Shown here piece after piece: positions 11,460 through 23,794 of a DNA stretch of 64,000 nucleotides. A model generated the notes under the pieces. That model ran no database searches. It saw only the letters and a program-made list of their open reading frames with translations, and was not told the DNA's origin. Source of the stretch: Ricinus communis (lineage: Eukaryota; Streptophyta; Magnoliopsida; Malpighiales; Euphorbiaceae); NCBI RefSeq assembly GCF_019578655.1, contig NC_063261.1:26205126-26269125 (forward strand), given 5' to 3'. Within the stretch, counting starts at the first letter, position 1, and each line of letters begins with the position of its first letter. The translations under genes and the position numbers were made by a program.

Positions 11460-14108
11460 TTCCTATTATTTTCCATCCTAATAACTGAAACATGTAGATG
11501 GAAAAACAAACCCAGAGAAAACTAAACAAAACCAAAACCATATAATTGGACTACTTGATTGGAGAAACAAAGCCAACATCTCAAAAAGGAGCACCAAGGA
11601 ATGAGCTTCGGCTCAGTGGGAAAAGTATAAATATCACTAATGAAAATTTCATATGTTAATATCTTGATATTCATTTCAACTACTTACTGGTGTTTGTTCT
11701 TTGTTCATGCCAGGCCTGAATCCAAACTGATTGAAGAAATTGTAGCTGATATTTCCAAGAAACTAAGTCAGATGTTGTCTAGTGATTTTGACTGGTTTAG
11801 TTGGAATTGATCCACGTGTCAAGGAAGTCGAATCATTACTAAGCATTGAAAGGTGTGTGATCTATAGGTGTTTGGGGCATGGCTGGCATTGGCAAAACAA
11901 CCATTGCTGGAGCTATATTTGATAGAATCTCTGCTGAATTTGAAGGGAAATTCTTTGTTCCAGATGTGAGGGAAGAATTAAAAAGAGCACGTTGGTTCGT
12001 TTATGAGATGAAATTCTTTCTAATGTCTTAGGGCTAGAAAATTTGAAAATAGGCACACCTAACATGTTACCCAATTTCATTAGGAACAAGCTTTCGAAGA
12101 AAAAGATTCTCATTGTTCTTGATGATGTGACCAGTTCACAGCAGCTAAAATCTTTAATAGGAGAGCTCAGCCTGTATGGTTTAGGAACTAGAATTATTGT
12201 AACAAGTAGAGATAAGCAAGTGCTCAAGAATGGCTGCACCAAAATATATGAGGTTAAGAAATTAAATTACTCTGAAGCTCTTTATCTCTTTAGAATACAT
12301 GCCTTCAAGCAAAATCATCCAACAGAAGGACTTATGGAGTTGTCGAAAAGATCAGTAAACTACGCCAAAGGCATACCTTTAGCTCTTAAAGTGTTAGGGT
12401 CTGATCTCTGTGACCAGGGAATAGAAGAATGGGAAAGCGAGTTGGCTAAACTGCAAGGCTCTCCTAAAATGGAAATTCAAAACATTCTGAAAATTAGTTA
12501 TGATGGGCTTGATGAGAATGAGAAGAATATATTCCTAGATATAGCATGTTTTTTCAAAGGAGAGTACAAATATTGAGTCGAGAATATATAGATGGTTGTG
12601 GTTTCTTTGCAAAAAGTGGTATGAGCCATCTCAAAGATAATTCTCTCATTTCTATTTCTGAGAATAACAGGTTAGGGATGCACAATTTGCTACAGCAAAT
12701 GGGCAAGCGCATTGTTTATCAGCAATGCATTAAACAGCCAGGAAAACGTAGCAGGTTGTGGAATTATAAGGACATATATCATGTATTAACAAAGGATAAG
12801 GTAAGAGCATTGGCTTTTCTTTTTCCATCCAAGGATTTTTGTATGGAGCATTTTTCTTCTTACATATTCTTTGCTTTTGTTTGTTAGGGAATCGAAGCTG
12901 TTGAAGGCATATCAGCAGATTTATCTAGAACTAGAGATCTAAAACTGAGTTCTACAGCCTTTGAGAGCATGTCATAATCTACGATTCTTGGGGTTCTACA
13001 ATCCTTAGTCCTCAAAAATCAAAATACTTCTTGATGACGGCCTTGAATCTCTTCCTGATGATCTAAGGTTCCTTTACTGGGATCAATATCCATTAAAAAC
13101 TTTGCCATCAAGTTTCTGTCCAGAAAATCTTGTTGAACTTCATATGTGACATACTCAGGTTGAAGAGCTTCTGGATGGAGTCCAGGTATGCTTCCTGGTA
13201 TGATTTGGGTTCTATTTGCCAATATTGGATACATGTGTCAATCTGTTCTTAACCTGTTTCTTTCACTGCAGCAGCTTGCGACGTTGAAAATCATTGACCT
13301 GAGCTACTCCATGGACCTCATCAAAGTTCCAAACTTGTGAAAATTTCCGAGTCTTGAGAATCTATGTCTGAAAGGCTGTAGAAGATTGGTTAAACTTCCA
13401 TCATCTGTTAGACATCTGAGAAAGCTCACTTATCTGAATGTAGAGCAGTACAAAAGTCTCAGCAGTTTTCCAAGTTGCCTTCATCTAACAAATCTTGAAA
13501 TTCTTTCTCTCAGCGGTTGCTCAAAGATCACAGAGTTTCCGGAGGTTCCATGGAATATAAAATATTTGTTTTTAAGTGGAACTGCAATAGAACAAGTTCC
13601 CTCGTCTAATCTCTCTTAACTTGTTCTACTAGATTTGGCATCCTGCACTAGGCTTGAGAGACTCTGAAGCAGCATTAGCAATCTGAAAAATCTCCAAGTG
13701 CTTGATGTTGAGGGTTGCTCAAAACCTGCAGGTTTTGCTGATAGCATTGGCAATCTAAAATCAGTTGAATCACTGATTCCTAAGAGTTGTCTAATTGTGA
13801 ATGGATTGCCAGAGAATTCAGAATCTTTGAGAAGTCTTTTTATAGCTGATAGTGGTATAAAACTAGGCTCATTTATAGTTTCCATTCATATATTGAATAT
13901 TATACATAATTTGTTTTTGGTCAAGGATTTGATCATATTGGCTTCTTCACAGGTTTGTGCCATCTAGGAAAGCTTTGCATCGATGACTATGGAGTGTTGG
14001 AAACTCCGGCAAGGACTAAGTGTCTTTTTAAGCAAATTGCACTCAGTTTAAGGGATCGAAAGAGGCTTCAATGTCTAACAGAGCTTCCACTGGGTCTAAA
14101 ATGTTTAG

Positions 14109-14113
14109 ATGTG
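14109..14113. repeat. Left target-site duplication of the Copia element (ATGTG)
   Basis: ATGTG directly precedes the left LTR and is repeated exactly after the right LTR at 19199-19203. Confidence 0.95.
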
Positions 14114-14443
14114 TGTTAAAGAAAAAAGGCATAACAAAGTTAAAGAAGAAAGGCAGAACAAGGACTCCAGAAGAAGGAGTCTCAAAGACTGTACAAGCAA
14201 GAAAGCTTGTACAGGCTTTTCCTCACAGACTCTCAAGAAAGCGAGCAACCTTTCCTGCCATGAAGGAAAGGTCACTTCGACCTTACCTAAAGAAGAATCA
14301 GACCTTAACATAGGTATAGAGCAACCGTTAGAATAGAAATAGGCAACCGTTAATCATAGTGTATATATATGATAAATAATTCCTTGTAAATTTCATAATA
14401 CTTCACACAGAAAAGCAATACATCATTGAATATTATTTTCACA
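14114..14443 (+). repeat. Left LTR of the Copia element
   Basis: It is 330 bp and differs from the right LTR mainly by a 24-bp extra block near its start, a partial tandem repeat of 'GTTAAAGAAGAAAGGC'. A TATATATA run near 14361 may be the promoter. Confidence 0.92.
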
Positions 14444-14466
14444 TGGAATTAAAGCAGGTTATGAGC
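14444..14466 (+). other. Primer-binding region of the Copia element
   Basis: TGGAATTAAAGCAGG follows the LTR end directly. It resembles the common plant Copia site TGGTATCAGAGC that pairs with initiator tRNA-Met, with several mismatches. Confidence 0.6.
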
Positions 14467-14512
14467 CTGTAATCATCATCTACCCTTCATAATCCTTTCA
14501 AACAAACCAACC

Positions 14513-15290
14513 ATGTCTCAAAATGAACACAGACTAACCAAAATCATTCTTCAAGGCAACCAAAATTACTTCGAATGGGCAAAGTCTGTGTACATTGGCC
14601 TTAGTGGCAGAAGGAAGCTAGGCTTCATCACAGGAACAAAGCAAAAGCCCAAACCAGAAAGGCCAGAAGCCCCAACAGAGTATAAGGCAGAAAAATTGAA
14701 AAAGTGGCAAACGACATACCACATGGTCATGTCGCTACTCATCAACACAATGGAGCCCCAAATTTCCAAGCTCTATATGCTTATGGAATCATCAAAAGCA
14801 ATTTGGGACAAAATGAAAGGACTGTATGGCCATCAATAAATCTTTGCACACATTTCCAATCTCAAGCAAGAATTAGCAAAAATCACACAAAGCACAAAGA
14901 ACAGTTTAGAATATGCAACAAAGGTTGTAACCCGATGGGAAGAACTGCAAAATTATCTCTCTCCAACAACAGACACAGAAGAAACACAAACGAGGGCAGA
15001 ACAAGACCTTGTGTATACCTACTTGGGAGGTTTGGACTTAAGCTACAAAAGCTTGAAGTCCCAAATCCTCCTGTCAACGGAGTTGCCAAAAATCGACGTT
15101 GCGAACGTACAGCGAGAAAAAACGCAAAGAACCCTAATGAACTCCTCACTCTCTCTTGACATCACAGAAAGTCAAGCGTGCACCACTCGACGTCTCAACA
15201 CCCTCAAAGGAAACCAAACAAGGGGAGGACCTAACACAGTCGAACGATGCGACCATTGTAAAAAAATAGGGTCATCATCGCGACCAGTGT
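14513..15290 (+). pseudogene. Copia gag (capsid and nucleocapsid) remnant
   Basis: The frame opens with 'MSQNEHRLTKIILQGNQNY' and 'FEWAKSVYIGLSGRRKLGF', the usual start of plant Copia gag. It runs to a single TAA at 14837-14839 and goes on in the same frame to a zinc-knuckle start 'CDHCKKIG' near 15250. An indel there shifts the remaining His and Cys ('HHRDQCW') out of frame. The capsid would package element RNA; this copy is broken twice. Confidence 0.85.
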
Positions 15291-15299
15291 TGGCATCTA

Positions 15300-15775
15300 C
15301 ACCCATAATTACGGTCGGTTCAAGGGTGGGAGAAGGGAAGCGGTGCAGGGGAAATGAAGAGAGGAGAAAGAAGAAGGTTTAGATTCAGCAGGGGAAGCAG
15401 AAGAGAAGAAAACCCTAGAGAAAAGGGTGAAAGAGTTGGGTCATCATATGCTGAGAGTTATATGACGACCCGACCCAATTACCTAGCTCGACCCGACTAC
15501 CTAGTCCGACCCGGCCCCGAAGGCCATGTAGTAACCAGACCAGAGCCTCATACCTGACCCGACTCACTGACCCAGCCCAGCTATAATCCAGATCCGGCCC
15601 ATTCTTCAACTGGATCAGACCCAACAGCAACCCAGGCCCAATTAGCTCACATGCTGGCCTAGATTCAGGCCCTGGTTTAGCAACCCGATGGGTTCGGTTC
15701 GTAACAACCCGGTGGGTCAGGTTTGGTCCAAACTTCCTTAAATTCATTACAAAACATTACAAATATTTGTCATGA
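15300..15775 (+). other. GC-richer linker between Copia gag and protease
   Basis: This stretch is rich in 'cgacccga' and 'cccggcc' phrases, unlike the AT-rich neighbourhood, and lies between the zinc knuckle and the protease. It encodes a low-complexity Pro/Arg/Thr/Gln-rich linker in mixed frames. Confidence 0.55.
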
Positions 15776-16075
15776 TGCTTGGATTATTGATTCAGGTGCA
15801 ACATATCACATGACTTGGATCCCATAAAATAACAAAATTTAACTCCTATTAGCAAATCCCAACATGTGACAGTTGCTAATGGGGCCAAAGCCAAAATTCA
15901 TGGTTGCGGTACCACTTCACTATTTAATACACACATTAAGAATATCTTGCTATTACCTGACTTTAAATCAAATCTCTTACCTGTTGGCAAAATTACTTGT
16001 GATTTAAACTGTAATGTTATTCTCACCATCCTCAGTCATAATTCAGGACCGAATTACCGGGAAGACGATTGGTGA
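15776..16075 (+). pseudogene. Copia aspartic protease remnant
   Basis: 'WIIDSGATYHMT' (about 15780-15815) is the catalytic Asp-Ser-Gly motif of Copia proteases. After a stop, 'TVANGAKAKIHGCGTTSL' and 'LLPDFKSNLLPVGKI' give the flap and C-terminal parts. The enzyme would process the polyprotein. It is interrupted by a stop near 15827. Confidence 0.85.
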
Positions 16076-16149
16076 GGAAAAATTAAAAAATGGGTTATAA
16101 TACCTCAAAAATCCACCCAAACAGTGTCTTATGTCAAACAACACAACTG

Positions 16150-17000
16150 ATCAAGGCATGTTGATGCATCGATGGTTTGGGCATCCCTCTGATAAAGTTT
16201 TAAACCAATTATTTTATTACAATTTAAATTCTAGTAATTGTGATGTTTGCAAGTTTTCTAAACATACTCGCTTGCCTTATTCCTTTATCATCTAGTATGT
16301 CTGAAAAACCATTTGATTTAATTCACTCAGATGTTTGGGGACCTGCCCCCATTGAATCTTATAATCACTTCCGATATTTTGTTACTTTTATTAATGACTA
16401 TTCACGTACCACCTGAGTTTATTTGTTAAAAGGAAAAAAAATGAAGTATTCTCTCACTTCCAAGAATTTTTTAATCTTATTCAAAACCAGTATGCTGCCA
16501 ACATCAAAATTTGTCACTCCGACAATGGCACGGAGTACATAAACCGAAATTTTTTAGAATTTTTTAAGCATAAGGGAATTGTACATCAAACCACATGCAT
16601 TAATACTCCTGAACAAAATGGAGTTTTCGAACGCAAAAATAGACATCTTCTTAATGTTGTTCGCACTCTTCTTTTTCAAAATAACGTTCCTACTAGCTAT
16701 TGGTAGGATGCCCTCTTAACCGCCACGTATCTCATTAATAAGTTGCCTACTGTCACATTAAAAAACCTCAGTCCACTAGATATCCTCAAAGGCCTGAAAC
16801 TCGAATTAGGGCATATACGAGTCTTTGGCTGCTCCTGTTATGTTCACATCAAACGTCACCACAGTTTGATAAAAGCTCCATCAAAACCCTTTTCTTAGGA
16901 TACTCCTCTTGACAAAAGGGGTATAAATGTTATGACCCCACCACTCACAAAACCTATATCTCTCGGGATGTCTCGTTTGTTTAAACTAAACCCTATTATA
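16150..17000 (+). pseudogene. Copia integrase remnant
   Basis: The HHCC zinc motif is visible as 'MLMHRWFGHPSDKVL' and 'CDVCKFSKH'. The DDE core shows '[11 protein letters not shown]', 'CHSDNGTEY' and 'PEQNGVFERKNRH'. Several stops (for example near 16412 and 16705) and frameshifts break it. Integrase would have joined the cDNA to the host chromosome. Confidence 0.85.
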
Positions 17001-17344
17001 AGGATAGACTCCTCGAACCCTCAACAGACCCTCATGGACCACACACACTCTATAATTTTCGCATAACTCTGATTCTTTTCACAGTAGTCACGAACAGGTT
17101 TATCACCTCGAGGGGGAGCCACCCTCAATCTCAAGGCCAATTCCTTCAGGGGGAGAAGATGCAGCACTCAAAGAAGAACCTCAAGTAGAAGCAATCACCT
17201 TGAGGAGATCCACTCGACAAACTATGCCCCTTGTAAAATTAAGGGACTATGTGTCCCATAAGGTAACATATCTAATCCAGAACTTTATTTCTTACAATAC
17301 CATCTCAAACCAATAGTGGACCTACCTAAGCAACATCATAACAC

Positions 17345-18230
17345 ACTCCGAACCTACATCCTTCTACGAAGCCAATACCAACCCAAAATGGTGTAAGGCT
17401 ATGAAAGAAGAACTTCAAGCCCTAAAAGAAATGATACCTAGAATATTGTCCCACTACCACCAAACAAAAAACCCGTAGGATGTAAATGGGTATATAAAAT
17501 CAAGTATAACTATGATGGAACACTTGAAAGATACAAGGCCAGACTAGTAGCCAGAGGATTCACTCAAACCTATAGAGTCGATTATTAAGAAACTTTTGCT
17601 CCTATTACAAAAATGAACACCATCAGAATTCTTCTATTAATAGCCACCAATCAGGGATGGAATCTATTTCAAATGGACGTCAAAAACGCATTCCTACAAG
17701 GAAACTTGGAAGAAGAAGTCTACATGACTCTCCCACCTGGACATGAATTAGCATCAAACACTTCTCTGGTATGTAAGCTAAAAAAGGCAATCTATAGACT
17801 GAAACAATCTCCAAGAGCATGGTATGCCAAACTAAGACTCTTCCTCTTAAATATTAACTTCAATAAATGTGCATCATATTCTTCCATGTTTGTCAAACAC
17901 ACTCAAAAACACACTATTATTGTTCTTGTATATGTTGATGACATTATAATAATAGGAAATGACGATCAAGAGATGGAGGAAGTTAAACAAGGCCTAAAAA
18001 GGGAATTTGACATCAAAGACCTTGATCAACTATCATACTTTCTAGGCATAAAAATGGCAAAACCAAACAAGGGATTGTTTCTATCACAAAGAAAGTATAT
18101 TATTGATCTATTGAAGGAAATGGGAAAACTAGGAGCTAAACCTGCCAACACCCCAATGGAAACTAAAGTTAGACTCAATCTATAGGATGGTGAACCATTA
18201 ACTAACATAGGGTAATATCATCGCTTAGTA
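17345..18230 (+). pseudogene. Copia reverse transcriptase remnant
   Basis: It begins with a 'KWCKAMKEELQAL' type start. The 17613-18185 stretch is one long open frame with 'WNLFQMDVKNAFLQGNL', 'AIYRLKQSPRAWY', and the catalytic YVDD at 17931-17942, followed by 'LSYFLGIK'. A stop lies at 18183-18185. The YVDD is intact, so this segment is the best preserved part of the element. Confidence 0.92.
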
Positions 18231-18236
18231 GGAAAA

Positions 18237-18892
18237 TTGATCTACTTAACGGTTAATAGGTCTGACATCACATATGCAGTGAGTGTAGTAAGCCAGTTCA
18301 TGCATGCTCCTCGTACTAGTCACTTGGAAGCCATAGATAGGATACTTAGGTATCTCAAGGGGACCCCAGGTCAGGGAATCTGGATGAAGAAAAACAACTC
18401 TAATACTATAGTTGGTTTCTCTGATGCAGATTGGGCAGGGAGCTGTGATAGAAAATCAACTACAGGATTTAGCACCTTTATAAGAGGAAACCTGGTGATA
18501 TGGAAAAGCAAAAAATAAAGTGTGGTTGCAAGATCAAATGCAGAAGCTGAATGTCGAGCCATGGCATTTACAGCTAGTGAGCTCATTTGGATCAAACAAA
18601 TCCTTTAAGACATAAAAATCGAAGATGACGGACCCATCAAAATGTATTATGGCAATCAAGTTGCTTGTCATATCGCATCAAACCTAGTGTTTCACAAACG
18701 AACCAAGCACATTGAAGTCGATTGTCATTTCATCAGAGAAAAAGTACAAAAAGGAGAGATCGAGACACCATATGTCAGAAGTCAAGAGTAACTAGCAGAC
18801 ATATTCACAAAGGCACTCGATGGACTAAATCACCAAATAATTCTCAGCAAGATGAGTTCTGAAAATTTATACGAACTCAACTTGAAGGGGAG
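18237..18892 (+). pseudogene. Copia RNase H remnant and polypurine tract
   Basis: 'VGFSDADWAGSCDRKSTTGF' gives the first catalytic Asp region of Copia RNase H. 'ARSNAEAECRAMA' and 'HTKHIEVDCHFIREK'-like text follow. Stops sit at about 18516 and 18607. The tract 'TTGAAGGGGAG' just before 18893 is the probable polypurine tract that primes plus-strand synthesis. Confidence 0.88.
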
Positions 18893-19198
18893 TGTTAAAG
18901 AAGAAAGGCAGAATAAGGACTCCAGAAGAAGGAGTCTCAGAGACTATACAGGCAAGAAAGCTTGTATAGGCTTTTCCTCACAGACTCTCAGGAAAAGGAG
19001 CAACCTTTCCTGCCATGAAGGAAAGGTCACTTCGACCTTACCTAAAGAAGAATTAGACGTTGACATAGGTATAGAGCAACCGTTAGAATAGAAATAGGCA
19101 ACCGTTAATCATAGTGTATATATATAATCAATAATTCCTTATAAATTTCAGAATACTTCACATAGAAAAGCAATACATCATTGAACATTATTTTCACA
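18893..19198 (+). repeat. Right LTR of the Copia element
   Basis: It is 306 bp, TG..CA ended, and aligns along its whole length with the left LTR apart from the 24-bp block missing here. Confidence 0.93.
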
Positions 19199-19949
19199 AT
19201 GTGCCCAACTGCTCATCTTCAGAATCAGTGGCACGTATTTCCACAGAAGATAAAGAAGAGTGTGGATCAACTATCAAGTGGATTGATTTCATTAACTTGG
19301 ATCCCAAAGCATTCACTACATGTGTGGCTAATTTACAGCTAGTTCATTGTATAATAACAAATATGTTCAATCAGGTTGATTTCTCCATTCCTTTCTTGTG
19401 TTTGTGTCTCTTTATCCATCTTTCTTGCTTACCAAACCATGGTTTTCTCATGTGTGGTTCAGCAGGATGGCAGTGAGGTATTTGAAAATGACAAAGGGAA
19501 TTGGAAACTAACAATGAGCACCAGATTTCAACTGGAAAAAGGGCTCTTTTTCGTATCCCCAAAAGTGACATCACAAGATGGTTCAACAATCAAAATACTG
19601 CCTTTTCATTGCCGTTGACACCCAAGCCGCATTTTTACTATCAGGTCTTTCCTTGTCTATCAAAGTACCACCACTCTCCCGCTCTTTTATGCATTACAAA
19701 ATCTTAATTTTTGTGCGACAGGAATCTGATGTGCTAAATAAACATGATAGAGAAGTTGAGGAGGAACATCACATATTAACTGGAGAAAATTCCCTTTTTT
19801 CAGTTCTCAATATCAACGATACAAGATGGTTTGGTTGTCAAATTACTTGGTCTTCATTCTCATTTTCAAAATACTCAGAGCTGCATAGTTACTGCAGAGA
19901 CTTGACTTTGAATACGAAGTTGGCATTGGACCCTGTTAGTAATTTATGA
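19199..19949 (+). pseudogene. TIR-NBS-LRR pseudogene, distal C-terminal part
   Basis: Removing the Copia element and one ATGTG copy joins 'LKCLDV' directly to 'PNCSSSESVARIS' in frame, as expected for the end of the LRR and the start of the C-terminal jelly-roll region of such receptors. Further exon pieces follow. One is about 19465-19640, with 'HQISTGKRALFRIPKSDITRWFNNQ' split over frames. Another, about 19722-19949, contains 'HHILTGENSLF' and 'DTRWFGCQ'. These two look like copies of each other. The gene has no intact frame here either. Confidence 0.7.
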
Positions 19950-20203
19950 TTGAATTCTATGTATGAGTTGCAAGGACTAGGCTGTTAGGAAAATTCTTAA
20001 TAATTATTATATGGGCTTTATACTGTGTAAATAATTATAGAGAAATTCACACTCTGTACACTTTACTCTAAAAATTTATAAAAATATCTCTTGTTTGGTT
20101 TTATTATATTTTTAGGCTTTTACACTATACTATTTGAAATGATCGTGTTTCAGTATAAAAATTAGTGGATCAGTGGATTAATAAGTTTAATTTGAGTGAA
20201 GAA

Positions 20204-22486
20204 TGTCATAATCCGACCTGTGGGCCCGTGACCAGCACTAGGAAATGGGTAGGCGTAAGGTCACTGAATCCCGTAGTAAGCCTGATTATTCACTAACTCA
20301 AACAAATTGAATTTCGGACTTAGTCCAAAGTACTGATTCACAATTTATCTTAACCATTAAATTCTACATATTAAATTCGGTCTGCCAATATAATTAGGCA
20401 AGACCTGAATTTACATAAAATTACAACTGATAATTCTATTATTTCTACTACGGAGAATCTAAAATTTTACAAGTCAAGCATACCAAAATCAATTACATCA
20501 ACCCGATGATGAAGGAGTCGTGTTGCTGAATAAGAACTGCGGGAAGACTAACAATCACCTGAAAAACAGTGAAAATGAGACTGTCAGTCTCGAGAGTCAG
20601 TTAAAATCATATATCCAAAAACAAATTCAAACACTTCAATAATACATTTATTTAATTTGAAATAAAGTCCTCTAAAAAAATGCGTGTTATGCCATACTTA
20701 AATAAAAATAACTTTCACATACTACAGGACGGAGTACTTCAGAAGAACCATAATCCCAACACTAACATCTCGACTCTCTCATTCCAACAGAACTGATGCC
20801 TAGAAAGCGAAGCTCGACCAAGGTCCTTAGCTCCAGTCTGGTCACTTAGGTTTTCAAATAAGCCGACGCCCAGAGAGCAATGCTCGACCAAGAACCTTTA
20901 CTCCGGAAAACTCACTCGACTCAGCCCAAAGAGCAATGCTTGACCGGGGCAAGTCCTAATTTATCTTTTAAATATTTACAAACCTTTACCTCTTTATTTT
21001 TTGTCTCTGATTCATACCGGTGTAACTTATCGATAGCATGTTCTATAGCCGTCCCATCTCGAGTCAACACGACAACACAAAACTACAATGCAGTAAATGA
21101 AACATATATGAATAGTGATTAAATAAATAATTAAAAAATTAAATTAGTTAATCAAAACTATCACATAAAATCTTAGCATGACAGGTGAACAGATATATGA
21201 CTTTAACTCACAGATCTGATGACCTCCTAGCTCTGCTCTGATGCCTCGAGTGGAGCGAGCCGAACTGATGGATTATCTAATCACGGAAAATAATTAATCA
21301 ATAACATTGAAACATTTGACAATTAACCCTAGGTCTAGATTCCTAGGACTGACTGTCTAAACAAATTCGACTAGGATAAATTATACCGAAAATTCGGCAG
21401 AACCTCCTGTAAACACGAACGTTTACCCCCCGTATGCCAGAAAATACTTCAAATATTCAACAATTTATTTTAGCGGGAGTCGGGTCCCCAAGACTTCACT
21501 ATTTATCCTGACTCCGCCACACACATAAATCACGACTAATGGCAAATAGTCCGACAAACAATTATTTTAACTCATAATATTTTGTAATGCTCAACACAAT
21601 TCAATAAACATATAAATTTTACCAATGAATTCTAAAATCAACGGGTCAGAGAATTACTGAAACACTTGATCGCTCGGCCGCTTCTTCCCCTTCCTTCCTC
21701 CTTCTTCCCCAATCCCCTTCTTCTCCTTTTCTTTTCTTTCTTCTCTACATCGACATTGGGTCCCTAAACTTTTCTTCCTTATCATTTAGTCCCTCAACTT
21801 CTTTAATTACTAATAATTTCACACTACAAAATTTCTGATTGACCCTCCAATTTTTCTTTAGCTTTTCAATTAAGCCCCTAACTATATGATTTAGGCCAAA
21901 TTAGAATTATTGAAAATATACAATTACATATTTACCCTTACTTTCAAAAGTAAAATTATCAAAAAGCCATTGCCGATATATTTAATTATAAAAATATCAA
22001 ACATACAAATTTTTATTAAAACCCATGTTAATAAAATTATACTTTTAATCCTTATTCCAAAATAAATTTTCAATTTAGTCCTAACACTCAATTAATTTAA
22101 TTAATCAATTTGCTAAATATTTTCCAATTAAAACTTACACCATTAGCTAATTAAAATATCATTTTCCCAATAATTCTTTTATAAAAATATTATTTACTAA
22201 TTCTTTCATAATTCTCAAATATATAATTTTAATTCAGATATTCATTTTGGAAAAAATTGAATGACTAAAAAAAATTTATTTCTCAAAGAATTTACTTAAT
22301 TAATTTCTTAAAAATTAAACTAATTGGATATAGAAAATAACTCACTTATTTGTCTAGTATTAAAATTCTATTTAAATCATTCCAATTTAAACCAAATAAA
22401 AATAAAATAAAGTTAATTTAAATAAAAATTCATTTATTAATTATTATTAACATTATCATTATTAAAGGAAAATTTCGGGTATTACA
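20204..22486 (+). mobile_element. Solo LTR of a gypsy-type retrotransposon (2,283 bp)
   Basis: It starts TGTCATAATCCGACC and ends GGGTATTACA and is flanked by AAGAA on both sides (20199-20203 and 22487-22491). It has no internal coding region. Its first about 80 bases and a stretch around 21190-21540 ('gactttaactcacag' onward) match the LTR-like block at 32884-34460, so both belong to one family. A pyrimidine-rich patch lies at 21680-21750. Solo LTRs arise by recombination between the two LTRs of one element. Confidence 0.85.
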
Positions 22487-23751
22487 AAGAAGCTAATTTC
22501 ATCATTTAAAATAATAGCCACATTTTTATAAAATCCTTCATTTTTTACTTCTTGTGGCAAAACTTAGCAATTTACTCATGCATAATTATTTTATTAATTT
22601 TATATTTAAAACTTTATCTTATATATTAGATATAATTTAATTTATAATTATATTAGTCTAAAAAGAAATTCTATTTTTAATTTTATGATATTTTTATTTA
22701 TAAACCTTTATTAATCTTTTATAAAAAGATCATATAACTGTATGTATTATATGTTAACGTAAATAAATATGAAAAGTATATATATTTATCAATTTTAACT
22801 TTTTTTATGCATTTCATTGCAATTTTAAATAGCTCATGCTTCATTCAAAATTTGTTACTTTTTTATTAAGTCATCTAGTGAAATTTTTGCATAGTCTTTT
22901 TTGGTTGCTTTAGTATATTAAGACGAGTAAGATTTTTCTTAGTATTTGTATAGATATTTTTGTATGGTATTTTATTGGTTATTTTAGTATGTTGAGACTG
23001 GTAAAATTTTTCTTAGTATTTGTGCAAATATTATATTTTTTTCGTAATATGATAATTGCAGAAAATAAATTAGAAATAATAATAAAATATAATATTAAAA
23101 TAAAATAATTTAAGAGAAACATAATAACTCGAATATAATAAATAAAAAATGAATTAGCACATCTACATTTATCTCGAAATATTTAATGTTTCAAAAGTAT
23201 TAAATTAATACAGTACCACTAAAAAATTTAAATAAAATAAAGATTTATATTATTATAATAAACAACAAAAATCCAACCATATTCAATATGTATACCTTCA
23301 CAAAAATAAGTTTAAATAATCTACTTTTTTTTCTTTAATACATATGATATACATAACAAAAATGAAAAACTAATAATAGGTTACATTGACAAATTGATCG
23401 GCGTTTTTTAATATGTTGTAGAAACATGAGAAAAAAATCAAATTAAGTACTTTTTGTGTTATATAACTAGTTACTTTGAATGATTTAATTGATGTTTGAT
23501 TAATGCTTGGTTTACATTTTATTGATTTTCATATTTATGAATAATTGTTTTCAATTTTTTTTCTTGAAATGTTATTATTTTTCTTATGGGTCTCAATCTC
23601 CTTTTTTTCTTTCTTTTTTTATTTCTCTCACTGCAGTTCTCTTTATTATATAAAAGAAAAAATATCATTTTTTAATTTTTTTTAAATTTGTTGGATTTTG
23701 TCTTTTGTAAAAAGTTGGACTTTTTTAAAACTTTTTGTAAGAAATTATTTT

Positions 23752-23753
<2 letters not shown>

Positions 23754-23792
<39 letters not shown>
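23754..23792. repeat. (TA)n microsatellite
   Basis: About nineteen uninterrupted TA units. The short open frame across it is a Tyr-Ile artefact of this repeat. Confidence 0.95.

Positions 23793-23794
<2 letters not shown>

Larger units (their letters stand above)
10739..14113 (+). pseudogene. TIR-NBS-LRR resistance-gene pseudogene, proximal part
   Basis: The remnant has exons for TIR (10739-11214), NB-ARC (11714-12800), the linker/first LRR (12888-13185) and LRRs (13272 onward). TIR shows 'KYDVFLSSRGADTHQNF' and 'SWSLDELVKI'. NB-ARC shows the P-loop GMAGIGKTT, kinase-2 ILIVLDDV, RNBS-B 'GTRIIVTSRDKQVL', GLPL-type GIPLALKVLG and an MHN in place of MHD. LRR text includes 'LPSSVRHLRKLTYLNV' and 'LPENSESLRSLF'. 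Lesions: stops at 10847, 13147 and about 13338, a stop after 'STAFESMS' (about 12975), and frameshifts near 11808, 11865, 11997 and 12565, among others. Intact members of this family are cytosolic immune receptors; this copy cannot make one. It continues beyond the Copia insertion at 19199. Confidence 0.9.
14114..19198 (+). mobile_element. Full-length Ty1/Copia LTR retrotransposon inserted in the TIR-NBS-LRR pseudogene
   Basis: The element is 5,085 bp with LTRs beginning TGTTAAAG and ending TTTTCACA, a 5-bp target duplication, a primer-binding region directly after the left LTR, and the order gag, protease, integrase, reverse transcriptase, RNase H (the Copia order). It ends in a purine-rich tract before the right LTR. 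By hand I count about 17 substitutions between the LTRs over about 306 aligned bases, so insertion is recent but not new. Many stops and shifts make it non-autonomous now. A related truncated copy lies at 61951-62908. Confidence 0.93.

Noticed and set aside
20204..22486. Interpretation as a Mutator-like element because of the long inverted match with 35911
   Set aside because: TG..CA ends with a 5-bp direct repeat and no inverted terminal repeat of its own fit a solo LTR better.
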